Of a stretch of DNA of 64,000 nucleotides, positions 8,371 to 16,864 are shown in pieces. Numbering within the stretch: the first letter of the stretch is position 1; each line of letters begins with the position of its first letter. The notes beneath the pieces are model-generated. The model saw only the letters and a program-made list of their open reading frames with translations, was not told where the DNA came from and did not search any database. Position numbers and translations under genes: made by a program. The stretch spans positions 826,384 through 890,383 of the forward strand of contig NZ_JAFIDJ010000002.1 of the NCBI RefSeq assembly GCF_017051705.1, given 5' to 3'. Origin of the DNA: Algoriphagus lutimaris (GTDB lineage Bacteria > Bacteroidota > Bacteroidia > Cytophagales > Cyclobacteriaceae).

Positions 8371-9387
8371 TCATGTATCAATTAATTGTAATAAATCATT
8401 AGCACCCCCTCGAATCAACTTCAAATTCTGAAATCCTTTCTTGGAAAGCAACTCTGCTGCACTTCTACTTCTAATTCCAGATTGACAAAAGATTCTAAAT
8501 TCTATTTTAGGATCCAACTTTTCACTTTCTCTTTCCAAGACCGAAAGAGGTATTTGGAGGGTATTCGAGAAAGAGACTTCCGGTTCTTCTCCAATTTCTC
8601 TGACATCTAGCAAAATAGAATCCCCATTTAATGCTTCCTCTGCCAATATCATGTCGAAGGAAACAGAAATATCGGGCTTTTTTGGGGAGGATACCTTCCC
8701 AAATTCAAATACTTGTTGGGTGTTTTGAAGCAAATCATATATCAACAGCTTACCCGACAGTACCTCACCGATCCCTAAAATAATTTTAATGGCCTCATTT
8801 GCCTGAAGCATTCCGATTAATCCCACAGTGGTTCCTAAGACCCCAGCCTCTGCACAGTTCGGCACGGATTGGTTTTCCTGAGGAAATATATCCCGATAGG
8901 AAGGCCCTCCTTCATAATTGAAAACGGAAACCTGACCCTGGAATTGATGGATGGAGCCGTATACAAAGGGTTTTCCAAATTCCAGACAGGTATCATTGAT
9001 GACATACCGAATAAATAGATTATCCGTAGCATCTATGATCAAATCATAAGTAGGAAAAATTTCCTGAGCGTTTTTTGAAGTCAGAAATTCCTTGTACACC
9101 AAAACTTCCACCTTTGGGTTATTCTTAGAAATGGAAGCGGCCGCTTCATACGCTTTGTAAAAGCCCAGTTGATCCGGAGTATAAAGCACTTGCCGATGAA
9201 GATTGGATTCTTCAATTTGGTCTCCATCAATAATTCCGATGGTACCAACTCCTGCCGCTGCCAAATAAGGCAAAACAGCACAACCCAATCCTCCAGCACC
9301 TATCACTAGCACCCGGCTGTTCAACAGTTTTTGCTGACCGGACTCTCCCACTTGAGGTAAGGTTGTCTGACGGATGTATCGATTCAT
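8371..9387 (-). CDS. moeB: MoeB/ThiF-like adenylyltransferase with C-terminal rhodanese domain
   Basis: About 338 residues. The N-terminal E1-like domain carries YIRQTTLPQVGESGQ, the nucleotide loop VIGAGGLGCAVLPYLAAAGVG, and the DGDQIEESNLHRQ metal/ATP motif; it adenylates the MoaD C-terminus. The C-terminal rhodanese domain (about 245-338) has the active-site loop CQSGIRSRS, which can carry the persulfide. This arrangement resembles eukaryotic MOCS3/Uba4. The paired zinc CxxC motifs of E. coli MoeB are absent; only single cysteines such as PNCAEAG remain. The start at 9387 follows the moaD stop by one base; an in-frame ATG at 9432 would overlap moaD. Confidence 0.93.
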   Translation of the reverse strand: MNRYIRQTTLPQVGESGQQKLLNSRVLVIGAGGLGCAVLPYLAAAGVGTIGIIDGDQIEESNLHRQVLYTPDQLGFYKAYEAAASISKNNPKVEVLVYKEFLTSKNAQEIFPTYDLIIDATDNLFIRYVINDTCLEFGKPFVYGSIHQFQGQVSVFNYEGGPSYRDIFPQENQSVPNCAEAGVLGTTVGLIGMLQANEAIKIILGIGEVLSGKLLIYDLLQNTQQVFEFGKVSSPKKPDISVSFDMILAEEALNGDSILLDVREIGEEPEVSFSNTLQIPLSVLERESEKLDPKIEFRIFCQSGIRSRSAAELLSKKGFQNLKLIRGGANDLLQLIDT

Positions 9388-9388
9388 T

Positions 9389-9625
9389 TCAGCCTCCGGA
9401 AAAGGGTGGTAAGAAGGCGATTTCGTCCCCATCTTCTAATAGCTGTTCAGAGAGATTGGATACGATTTTCCTGTTCACCGCAATTTGAAAATTATATTCG
9501 CCCAAACTGTGTCGGGAGGTTAAATCTGAAAGAACTTTAGATAAGGTCATATTCTCCTCCGCAATATTTTCTGATTCACATTGAGCCGCCTCTGCTATAA
9601 TTCCGAAATACTTTACCTGTATCAT
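9389..9625 (-). CDS. moaD: Molybdopterin synthase sulfur carrier MoaD
   Basis: A 78-residue ubiquitin-fold protein that starts MIQVKYFGIIAE and ends FLPPFSGG. The terminal Gly-Gly is the site adenylated by MoeB and converted to thiocarboxylate, the sulfur donor for MoaE. It is almost fused to moeB (stop and next start separated by one base), indicating translational coupling of the carrier with its activating enzyme. Confidence 0.96.
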   Translation of the reverse strand: MIQVKYFGIIAEAAQCESENIAEENMTLSKVLSDLTSRHSLGEYNFQIAVNRKIVSNLSEQLLEDGDEIAFLPPFSGG

Positions 9626-9894
9626 AGACTATAAATTTCTCCTAATTTACGAATGGAATGGTATTAAGATTCTTAAAAATTAACTCATCTTCCTATTCTT
9701 CTTTGATTTTTTTGGATGTCAAGTTCATCCCTTCTCACACGACAATGACTGCCATAGCCGCCATTTATCCTTTTCCTTTCAACTGATGGATGATCTCAAT
9801 TGTTCCAAAATCAAGAATTACCTTTTCCCCAGACCGATTTCAACAGGGTTTTGATGATTTGATTTTCCTGTGATACTAATCATGGCTAGGTTTG

Positions 9895-10470
9895 TTAGGT
9901 GAGGCTAAGTAATTCTTCTTGTGTATTGATATTTCGTATTGCAGCTTGATCTTTTGGAGTAATGACTAATTTTTGATGCCTAAGGCTATCCACTAAAGGG
10001 CAAAGCTTTAAATGTTGCTGCTCAATGGCATATTGGAATGCCTGAAGCAAGGATTTTTGATAGCACCCGATTAAAGGATAATCATGCTTGCCATCTGAAA
10101 GGATAAAGACATCTTTATCGGATCCTTTTGCAGTTTGAATCAAAGCGGACAACACTTCTGTAGTTATCTTGGGGATATCACAACTTAAAATCAGATTGTA
10201 CCTAAAGCTGGAATCAGCCAAAGCAGTATAAATTCCTCCGACTGGCCCTTGATCCTCCACCAAATCCGGAATCATGGGTAATCCAAAGCATGCATAAGCA
10301 ACGTTCTTGGTTACCAAGGTAATGGTGCTAGTCATAGGAGTAACCGCATCCAGAATCCATTGAAGAAAAGACTTCCCATGAAATTCCACCAGCCCTTTCT
10401 CCGTATTCATTCTGGAGCTTTTTCCTCCACAGAGAATATAAACCGCTATATCTTCGTTGCTTCGGAGCAT
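9895..10470 (-). CDS. mobA: Molybdenum cofactor guanylyltransferase MobA
   Basis: A 191-residue nucleotidyltransferase. The N-terminal GTP-binding loop is ILCGGKSSRMNTEKG, followed by PDLVEDQGPVGGI and LILSCDIPKI, all diagnostic of MobA. It attaches GMP to molybdenum-molybdopterin to form the bis-MGD type cofactor, which suggests that DMSO-reductase-type enzymes exist elsewhere in the genome. It follows moeA by 8 bases and is separated from moaD by 269 bases in which I recognise nothing. Confidence 0.94.
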   Translation of the reverse strand: MLRSNEDIAVYILCGGKSSRMNTEKGLVEFHGKSFLQWILDAVTPMTSTITLVTKNVAYACFGLPMIPDLVEDQGPVGGIYTALADSSFRYNLILSCDIPKITTEVLSALIQTAKGSDKDVFILSDGKHDYPLIGCYQKSLLQAFQYAIEQQHLKLCPLVDSLRHQKLVITPKDQAAIRNINTQEELLSLT

Positions 10471-10478
10471 CAGGTCAA

Positions 10479-11651
10479 TTAAAGTTTAAAGGGGATGTAC
10501 ATGACCTCATCCCCATCCTGGATTTCTTTTACATCATCAGGTACGAATAAAAACGCATTGCTTTGGGTAAAAGACACCAACATACTGGATGCCTGCTTTG
10601 GATAGACTTCCAATTCACCGGCATGTTCTCTCACCTGAAGAAATAGGGCCTTATTAAATACATTTTTATAATTCCCCTTCAATCTACCTTTTTTCAAATT
10701 GATGTCTATGGCGGCAGTTCCATTCATTTTGCGAATGGCCGCAGTCACATATATCAAGAAACATGTTAGGGAAGAAGCAGGATTCCCAGGCAACGCAAAC
10801 ACCTGCTTTTCCCCCTTTTTTCCATACCAAAGCGGTTTCCCGGGCTTTTGATTTACTTTATAGAATTTCTCCTGCACCCCATTTTTCTCCAGGCTTTCTT
10901 TGACAAAGTCATAATCACCCACTGAAATTCCTCCTGAGATCATCACGAGATCAGCTTCCAAGGCTTTTTGGATGGCTTGGAAAGTGTATTCTTTATCGTC
11001 AAGCACATGGGCAGAATAGAGCAAATCCACTTTCTCCGATTGCAGGGCAGCCTCCAACATATACTGATTACTTTCATACACTGATCCAGGTTCTAGAGGC
11101 GTTCCCGGCTCCTGAAGTTCATTTCCTGTTACAATTAGCGAAATTTTGGGTATACGTATGACTAAAACCTTGGAGATCCCTAAACCAGCCAAAAACCCCA
11201 CAATCGCCGCATTGATTTGGGTTCCTTTTTTTAGGACAACCTCATCTTGTTTTATCTGTTCACCAATTTGTCTCACATTGGTTCCCTTCTCAGGCATTTT
11301 TAGGATTCGGATGCCATCAATTGTTTTCTCCACATGCTCTTGCATCACCACAGTATCTACCTGATCCGGAACTCTAGCACCAGTAAAAATTCTAAGGCAA
11401 TCAGATATGGACACCTTAAATTCCTGGAAATCTCCCGCTTTGCTTTCGCCAATTAGCTTCAAATCTCCCTTCGCTCCATGTTGGAAGGCATAACCATCCA
11501 TGGCTGATTGGCGAAATGGGGGGAGATTGATTGGAGCTTTGACATCTTCTGCTAAAACACACCCATTTACCTCAGAAAGAGGCAAAAGCATAGGAGCCAA
11601 AGCTTCTGTGTTTTGATCGATGATAGAAAGCGCTTGAAATACTGAAACCAT
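10479..11651 (-). CDS. moeA: Molybdopterin molybdenumtransferase MoeA
   Basis: A 390-residue MoeA protein. It shows the N-terminal PPFRQSAMDGYAF motif, the RIFTGARVPDQVDTVV segment, the molybdopterin-binding GGISVGDYDFV loop and ALPGNPASSLTCF near the C-terminus. It inserts molybdate into adenylated molybdopterin produced by the MogA half of the fusion gene. It is the first gene of the minus-strand cluster, so the promoter should lie at 11652-11780. Confidence 0.96.
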   Translation of the reverse strand: MVSVFQALSIIDQNTEALAPMLLPLSEVNGCVLAEDVKAPINLPPFRQSAMDGYAFQHGAKGDLKLIGESKAGDFQEFKVSISDCLRIFTGARVPDQVDTVVMQEHVEKTIDGIRILKMPEKGTNVRQIGEQIKQDEVVLKKGTQINAAIVGFLAGLGISKVLVIRIPKISLIVTGNELQEPGTPLEPGSVYESNQYMLEAALQSEKVDLLYSAHVLDDKEYTFQAIQKALEADLVMISGGISVGDYDFVKESLEKNGVQEKFYKVNQKPGKPLWYGKKGEKQVFALPGNPASSLTCFLIYVTAAIRKMNGTAAIDINLKKGRLKGNYKNVFNKALFLQVREHAGELEVYPKQASSMLVSFTQSNAFLFVPDDVKEIQDGDEVMYIPFKL

Positions 11652-11783
11652 AATTGATGTTGAACAAGGTACTAGGTTAGGTAAATTAAGTATTATTACG
11701 TATTTATTTCCATGAAAAGAGAATCCTCTCCTTTAAATCCTGCCAAGAAAAAAGAAATCTAAGCAATCCTTATTGCAAGACAT

Positions 11784-11815
11784 AAAAAAGCCTGAAACCA
11801 ATTTGATTCCAGGCC
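11784..11815 (-). terminator. Rho-independent terminator of the LemA/TPM operon
   Basis: Read on the minus strand: GCCTG...CAGGC stem with extra A-T pairs, then a run of six T. It lies 50 bases after the TPM protein stop codon. Confidence 0.8.
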
Positions 11816-11864
11816 AATATTAATTCAGATATCTGTTTTCATCCATCTGACTTCTTACTTGTTT

Positions 11865-12665
11865 TTACCAACTTCCACCGGCACCTCCTCCACCAAAAGA
11901 CCCTCCTCCGAAGCCGCCAAAGCCTCCTCCACCACCGCCGAAGCCACCGCTTCCTCCGAAGCCGCCGCCTCTACGACCACCACCCAGCATATTGGCCAGC
12001 ATAATGGTTGTCCAAAGATCTACACCTCCACCTCGACCACCCATGTGGTTATCATTGTCATTTTTATTTCGGATCAATGGAAGAATCACAAAAAAGAAAA
12101 TAAAGATCAATAGCAAGAAGATGGCTCCTCCGCCCTTTCCTTTAGACTCAATATCCTCTGCCTTATATTCTCCGGAAGCCAATTTGATAATCATATCTGT
12201 GGCTTGGTCCAAGCCCTGATAATAGGCCTCCATTTTGAAGTTAGGGATGATGAGCTGCTCTACAATTCTTTTGGCCAAGGCATCAGGAACTGCTCCTTCC
12301 ATACCATATCCAGTGGCAATGAAGACTTTTCTGTCATCCATTGCTGCCAAAATAAGAATCCCATTATCATTTTCGGAACCTCCAATTCCCCAGGCATCTC
12401 CCAGTCTAAATGCATAATCCGAAATGTCATATTGACCGACGGATCGCATCATGACGATGGAAATCTGGGTAGAGGTACTATCATTGTAAGCCACCAGTTT
12501 ATTCTCTAATTGTTGCCGTTCCGAGTTGGAAAGGGTATTGGTAAAATCATTGACCAACCTCGGAGGGTTTGGGGCAGGAGGAAAGTCCTGTGCAAAAGTC
12601 CCTCCGGCAAACAAAAAGAGAATGATGACAAGTGGTCGGATCTTATGATCCAAAAGAAATCTCAT
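11865..12665 (-). CDS. TPM-domain membrane protein with glycine-rich tail (YgcG family)
   Basis: A 266-residue protein with a signal peptide (ends GGTFAQ), a TPM domain (about 35-160; LVNDFTNTLS, TQISIVMMRSV, GILILAAMDDRKVFIATG), one transmembrane segment (IFLLLIFIFFFVILPLI, about 180-197) and a long Gly-rich tail ending GGAGGSW. TPM domains have been linked to phosphatase-like activity and photosystem or membrane-protein maintenance; the role in heterotrophs is unclear. It overlaps the upstream TPM gene by 23 bases and is the last gene of a LemA-TPM-TPM operon. Confidence 0.9.
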   Translation of the reverse strand: MRFLLDHKIRPLVIILFLFAGGTFAQDFPPAPNPPRLVNDFTNTLSNSERQQLENKLVAYNDSTSTQISIVMMRSVGQYDISDYAFRLGDAWGIGGSENDNGILILAAMDDRKVFIATGYGMEGAVPDALAKRIVEQLIIPNFKMEAYYQGLDQATDMIIKLASGEYKAEDIESKGKGGGAIFLLLIFIFFFVILPLIRNKNDNDNHMGGRGGGVDLWTTIMLANMLGGGRRGGGFGGSGGFGGGGGGFGGFGGGSFGGGGAGGSW

Positions 12666-13080
12666 CAGGAAGTTCGTTTATGTCTGAATCCCCTTGGTAA
12701 GGAAAATGGGCTCCAAGCTGGGTTCCGGCTTCATTAATACCTTCTATCAGACCCTGTGTAAATTCGCCAGCCTTGAAACGGCTGACCATATTTTCTTTAA
12801 TTTTTTCCCAGAAACCATCCGGAACGGCTTCGTTGATTCCTGAATCACCCAAAATCGCAAACTTCTTATCTTCTACTGCTAGGTAGAATAGGACCCCATT
12901 TCGGTCCTGAGTCTGATACATTTTGAGTTTATCAAAAACCACCACCGCACAATCAAGCACGTCCCCTTTACAGCGACTCTCGATGTGAACTTGAATTTCT
13001 CCGGAAGTGGAAACCTCTGCGGACTTAATTGCATCTACTATTGCTTTTTTGTCCGCAGAACTGAATAATTTTTCTGCCAT
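12643..13080 (-). CDS. TPM-domain protein (small)
   Basis: A 145-residue soluble protein consisting essentially of one TPM domain: VSTSGEIQVHIESRCKGD, GVLFYLAVEDKKFAILGDSGI and GFWEKIKENM. It has no signal peptide or membrane segment. It sits between lemA (10-base gap) and the larger TPM gene (23-base overlap), so the three proteins are likely made together and may interact. Confidence 0.9.
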   Translation of the reverse strand: MAEKLFSSADKKAIVDAIKSAEVSTSGEIQVHIESRCKGDVLDCAVVVFDKLKMYQTQDRNGVLFYLAVEDKKFAILGDSGINEAVPDGFWEKIKENMVSRFKAGEFTQGLIEGINEAGTQLGAHFPYQGDSDINELPDEISFGS

Positions 13081-13090
13081 GGAATTTTAC

Positions 13091-13681
13091 TTAAAACTGT
13101 ACTGAGGGAGCATTTTCAGCCCCAGCAGATGCTTCAAAGTAACCTTTGGCTTCAAAGCCATACCATCCCGCAAATATGTTATTAGGGAATGTTCTGAGGT
13201 TAGCATTATAAGCCTGAACAGACTCATTAAAGTTCCTTCTGGCCACAGCGATTCTATTTTCTGTTCCTTCCAACTGGGCTTGAAGCTCTAGGAAGTTTTG
13301 ATTTGCCTTCAAATCCGGATACCGCTCTACAGTGACCAATAATCTGCTTAAAGCACCGGAAAGCTGGTCCTGGGCCTGCTGAAATTCTGCTAATTTATCT
13401 GGAGTTAAGTTTCCTGCATCTACATTGACGGAAGTCGCTTTGGCTCTCGCTTCAATTACCCCAGTGAGGGTTTCCTGCTCAAAATCTGCATATCCTTTTA
13501 CGGTATTGACCAAATTTGGGATCAAGTCTGCTCTTCTCTGATATTGCGTTTGTACCTCAGCCCATTGAACGTTGATTTGCTCTTCGGTTTGAACAAATTG
13601 ATTGTAAGTTCCTACTGCCTTGGTGTACATATAGATACCCACCACTGCTAAGATCAAAATAGGAATCAATAATTTTTTCAT
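13091..13681 (-). CDS. lemA: LemA family protein
   Basis: A 196-residue LemA protein with one N-terminal membrane helix (LLIPILILAVVGIYMYTKAVG) and a long helical cytosolic or periplasmic part. Diagnostic stretches are YNQFVQTEEQINVQWAEVQT, QRRADLIPNLVNTVKGYADFE and RNFNESVQAYNANLRTFPNN. LemA proteins are conserved partners of TPM proteins in many bacteria but have no settled biochemical role. It is the first gene of the operon. Confidence 0.95.
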   Translation of the reverse strand: MKKLLIPILILAVVGIYMYTKAVGTYNQFVQTEEQINVQWAEVQTQYQRRADLIPNLVNTVKGYADFEQETLTGVIEARAKATSVNVDAGNLTPDKLAEFQQAQDQLSGALSRLLVTVERYPDLKANQNFLELQAQLEGTENRIAVARRNFNESVQAYNANLRTFPNNIFAGWYGFEAKGYFEASAGAENAPSVQF

Positions 13682-13801
13682 AGTCTGTTTTTTGGTTTAG
13701 AAATCGGAATTAATCACGAAAATCACAGAAAGAGGTTTGATTATCTCCCCAAACTGAAATCAAAAATATCCATTTTTTATTCCAATCAGGTCAATCCTGA
13801 A

Positions 13802-15052
13802 TTAAATCTGCTTTTTGAGCACAATACGAAATACCATATCCTTATACTTGGTCAAGTCCAAGCCTTCGTACCTACGGACCTCAAATTCAATTTCTTTTCC
13901 TTCTTCTGATCTCAAAAGCTTGATGACATCTGACAATTCCCAGATAAAAGCTGGAATCTTGTTGATGGACAAAATTTCGTCAAACTCCTCAATCCCAGCC
14001 TTGCTGGCAGGAGAGTTGACCCTTACTTGTCCTACATAAATCCGGTTTTCCTCATTTGGAACTTTCTTGACAGAAATCCCACTCATATCGTATTCAAATG
14101 GAGCGTAATATTTTTCACCTCTGCGGATCAGCAATCTGTTTCTGGGGTAATCAATGATCAATTTCATTCTTCCCAGGACTTCAGAACCTAAACTACCTTG
14201 CCTTCCTGACTCTTTGATCACATAGCTGAAAGGCGTTTCGTTAGGATAGGAAGTAAGGACATCTTGCAACCTAAAACCTTCAAGATTGAGAGATTTCACT
14301 CTCCCTATAAATCCTTCCAGAACCCCTCCCAAGCTTTGCCCCAATTCGGATTCAATAAACAGTTCAGGTAAAATAATATCATCGGAAGTTTCTTTGTTCA
14401 ATAACAAACCATGGTTTGCCCCAGTATCAATCAATAGTTTGGGTTTAAGGATACTTCCATCCTGTTGCCTTACTTTTGCCTCAATATAGGGTTTACTATT
14501 CTCTACAATCATCTCCAGCTTTTTATAAAAAATTGGTCGCCATTTCACGGCATCATTTTCATAAAAGGTTATCAGTTCCTTATCGTAATCGATTTTGACT
14601 GGATTGTATTTAAAGAATTCATAGCCTATAATTCCATATACAGGAATACCAATCACAGTCTCCAACTCTAAAAAGTCCTCTTCCAGAACCAATAAATTTT
14701 GATATGTCCCTTCAATAGGCCCTAAATCAAAGGTGTTGGTAGGAGAAACGAAAGCAGACAGACTCGCTGAACCATCCGCTCCAATCAGGTCAAGTTGACG
14801 GGAATAATTCAATTCCATAGCGTCCCCTAGGTTTTTACTGAATAAAATATTGGAGCGAACCCCAGTATCCACTAGAAAATTAACCGGGTAATTTCCATTG
14901 ATGGAAACGGGAATAATAATCAAACTATTGGAAGCGTAAAAAGGAAGTTGAACTTTATGTTGCTCCTCCTTCATATAGAATCCAGGAAGTTGGGCATAGG
15001 TAGGCAGCGAGGCAATCCAAATGAAAAGAAATAAGGCTATCCTTGCACACAT
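13802..15052 (-). CDS. Secreted retroviral-type aspartyl protease with C-terminal PDZ domain
   Basis: About 416 residues from the chosen ATG, which opens a good signal peptide (MCARIALFLFIWIASLPTYA); the frame extends 20 codons upstream to another ATG at 15112. Two Asp-Thr-Gly motifs, FLVDTGVRSN and LLIDTGANHG, mark the two lobes of an aspartyl protease, and a PDZ domain follows (about 320-400; VNSPASKAGIEEFDEILSIN). Such proteins are probably periplasmic proteases or inactive relatives; both catalytic Asp residues are present here. It is a single gene divergent from the Fur gene. Confidence 0.85.
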   Translation of the reverse strand: MCARIALFLFIWIASLPTYAQLPGFYMKEEQHKVQLPFYASNSLIIIPVSINGNYPVNFLVDTGVRSNILFSKNLGDAMELNYSRQLDLIGADGSASLSAFVSPTNTFDLGPIEGTYQNLLVLEEDFLELETVIGIPVYGIIGYEFFKYNPVKIDYDKELITFYENDAVKWRPIFYKKLEMIVENSKPYIEAKVRQQDGSILKPKLLIDTGANHGLLLNKETSDDIILPELFIESELGQSLGGVLEGFIGRVKSLNLEGFRLQDVLTSYPNETPFSYVIKESGRQGSLGSEVLGRMKLIIDYPRNRLLIRRGEKYYAPFEYDMSGISVKKVPNEENRIYVGQVRVNSPASKAGIEEFDEILSINKIPAFIWELSDVIKLLRSEEGKEIEFEVRRYEGLDLTKYKDMVFRIVLKKQI

Positions 15053-15206
15053 GTTTAAAGAAAAGTCCGGGTGACTGATATAAGGTAAATCTTTTTGTAA
15101 AATTTTCAGCATAGAATTCTCTAAACCCTAAGCTAACCTTATGTTTTACGCAATAGTTTCTCTTTTGTTAAATTAGAATAAAACCAAATTAGCATAGAAA
15201 AGGATG

Positions 15207-15249
15207 GGATTCTTGCCAAAATTTCAAGAATCCTCCATCTTTATTTTTT
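15207..15249 (+). other. Hairpin with T-rich tail in the fur-family leader
   Basis: GGATTCTTG (15207-15215) pairs perfectly with CAAGAATCC (15225-15233), followed by a T-rich stretch to 15249, 14 bases before the regulator's ATG. It looks like a terminator placed in front of the gene, possibly a leader attenuator. No upstream plus-strand gene would need it. Confidence 0.5.
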
Positions 15250-15262
15250 AGCAACCCGAGAT

Positions 15263-15736
15263 ATGGCTGATAAAGCACTTATAGAGAAAGCAAAAAAGAT
15301 TTTTGAAAACTTCCTTACCAAACAAGGAAGCAGAAAGACCCCCGAACGATTCTCTGTAATCGATGAATTGTATTCCCTTCCAGAAGACGAACATATGGAT
15401 GTGGAAGGCCTTTTTTTAAGCATGAGAAATAAAGGTTATACCATCAGTCGGGCCACCATTTACAATACATTGGATCTTTTGGTAGAAAGTGGTCTAGCAG
15501 TCAAACACCAATTTAAGGATAAAGTTGCCCTCTATGAGCAGGCGCTTACTTACAAGCATCATGATCACCACGTGTGCAACCAATGCCGAAAAATCCGTGA
15601 ATTCTCTGATCCGAAAATCAATGAAATCAAAGAATCCATGGGAAAGGAATTTAAGTCTTCCATAAAAAGTCACTCCTTGGTGCTTTATGGGGATTGTTTG
15701 ATTGAAAATTGTGAAAACAAGATTCCGTTGGTTTAA
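15263..15736 (+). CDS. Fur family transcriptional regulator
   Basis: A 157-residue Fur-family repressor. The winged-helix N-terminus contains RKTPERFSVIDELY and the recognition helix region RATIYNTLDLLVESGL; the dimerisation part has HHDHHVCNQCRKIREF, the metal and zinc site. The second structural CxxC typical of Fur is partly kept near the C-terminus (YGDCLIENCEN, spacing four). Whether it senses iron, zinc or peroxide cannot be decided from sequence. Its 3' end overlaps the convergent SRPBCC gene by four bases. Confidence 0.92.
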   Translation: MADKALIEKAKKIFENFLTKQGSRKTPERFSVIDELYSLPEDEHMDVEGLFLSMRNKGYTISRATIYNTLDLLVESGLAVKHQFKDKVALYEQALTYKHHDHHVCNQCRKIREFSDPKINEIKESMGKEFKSSIKSHSLVLYGDCLIENCENKIPLV

Positions 15737-16176
15737 TCCTCTTTCTTGAAGACTTTCCTGTAAATCGGAATTCGATAAGCAAATTGAAGAATCATGGCAG
15801 GATATAAAAGCCATGTCAGGAGCTGAAATGGGGCTTGATAACTTATTTCGTCTTGAATAATACTGCCTTCACCAGATTGGATAATTCGATGCTTATGTTT
15901 CCAGGATTTTAGAAAAAAGGGCAACTCAATTCCCTCATCAATAAAATAAAATTCCTCTTCGGTAGTTTGGTCATCCGTAATTTTACTTACCCATTTCTGC
16001 TTGAAGAACATAAAATTCAATTCTAAGGAAACTATATCTCCTTTCTCAGATCCATCAAACCTGATCAGTTTCACCGGAGGGAAGGGTGGACTTAATTTTT
16101 TAAAAAGGGTCGCTTGAAATCCTTCTTTTACCGAAAGATAATCCTGCTCCACACTCGTTTTAATTTTGATATTCAT
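15733..16176 (-). CDS. SRPBCC-fold protein of unknown function
   Basis: A 147-residue protein with the layout of the SRPBCC (START-like) ligand-binding superfamily: an N-terminal IKIKTSVEQDY strand, LFKKLSPPFPPVKL, repeated beta strands and a C-terminal amphipathic helix (LLTWLLYPAMILQFAYRIPIY). Ligand unknown. It follows the oxidase subunit III gene by 9 bases on the same strand, suggesting co-transcription, and converges with the Fur-family gene. Confidence 0.7.
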   Translation of the reverse strand: MNIKIKTSVEQDYLSVKEGFQATLFKKLSPPFPPVKLIRFDGSEKGDIVSLELNFMFFKQKWVSKITDDQTTEEEFYFIDEGIELPFFLKSWKHKHRIIQSGEGSIIQDEISYQAPFQLLTWLLYPAMILQFAYRIPIYRKVFKKED

Positions 16177-16185
16177 GCAAATTGA

Positions 16186-16800
16186 CTAGAAACTAAGAAC
16201 AAATAAGAAGAATAAAACCAACCAAATGGCATCCATGTAATGCCAATAAAAAGTAAATAGTCTAATCCTCATTTTCTCGAAGGGATTGGTTAGCATTACG
16301 AGGTTTTTAATCTGATCTCTTTGGTGTTTTCTCAATTGAACCCACATAATGAGGGCAAATACCATAGCTCCCAATAAATGGAAAATATGGATACCCGATA
16401 ATACGTATAAAAAACTACCACTGGGAATACCTGTGAAACTAATCCCCATATTGCTCAATTCCATCCATCCAACCAACTGGAAACAGGTAAAAGAAATTCC
16501 CAACAAAATAGTGTTTCGCAAGGATGCCTGAAGCTTATCGGTATTTTCCTCCTGATAATGCAATCTCATTTGGGTGGCAGTATAGCCACTCAAAATCAGC
16601 AGCATGGTAGAAATCAGGAAAGCGATCGGAACGCGATGATTTAATCCTTCCAATTGCCTTAATCCGGAAAAAAGGAAAGCGACCACCAAAAAAAGGAAAA
16701 TCAGGCCACTCCCAAGCATTCCTAAGTATAGGAGTGTTTCATATGGATGTAGGCTTTCCAGCTTTTGGAACCAAGTTTTAGTTTCTTTTGTATTCCCCAT
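16186..16800 (-). CDS. Heme-copper oxidase subunit III-like membrane protein (solitary)
   Basis: A 204-residue protein with five predicted membrane helices, the architecture of CoxC/CyoC subunits. Helices start near residues 24, 60, 92, 130 and 182; the family-like segment SGIHIFHLLGAMVFALIMW and the terminal FTFYWHYMDAIWLVLFFLFV are typical of subunit III. No subunit I or II gene is nearby, so it is an orphan copy, perhaps an accessory assembly or stabilising subunit. It is followed by a small SRPBCC gene. Confidence 0.85.
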   Translation of the reverse strand: MGNTKETKTWFQKLESLHPYETLLYLGMLGSGLIFLFLVVAFLFSGLRQLEGLNHRVPIAFLISTMLLILSGYTATQMRLHYQEENTDKLQASLRNTILLGISFTCFQLVGWMELSNMGISFTGIPSGSFLYVLSGIHIFHLLGAMVFALIMWVQLRKHQRDQIKNLVMLTNPFEKMRIRLFTFYWHYMDAIWLVLFFLFVLSF

Positions 16801-16864
16801 GTTTGATAAACATTTTATCTATCCTTAGGTTCAGAGTTTTCTAAATCAACTCAATTTAGCTCTA

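Noticed and set aside
11859-12113. Plus-strand Ser/Thr/Ala-rich open frame opposite the TPM protein
   Set aside because: It is the complement of the Gly-rich tail; composition mirrors the repeat and has no other support.
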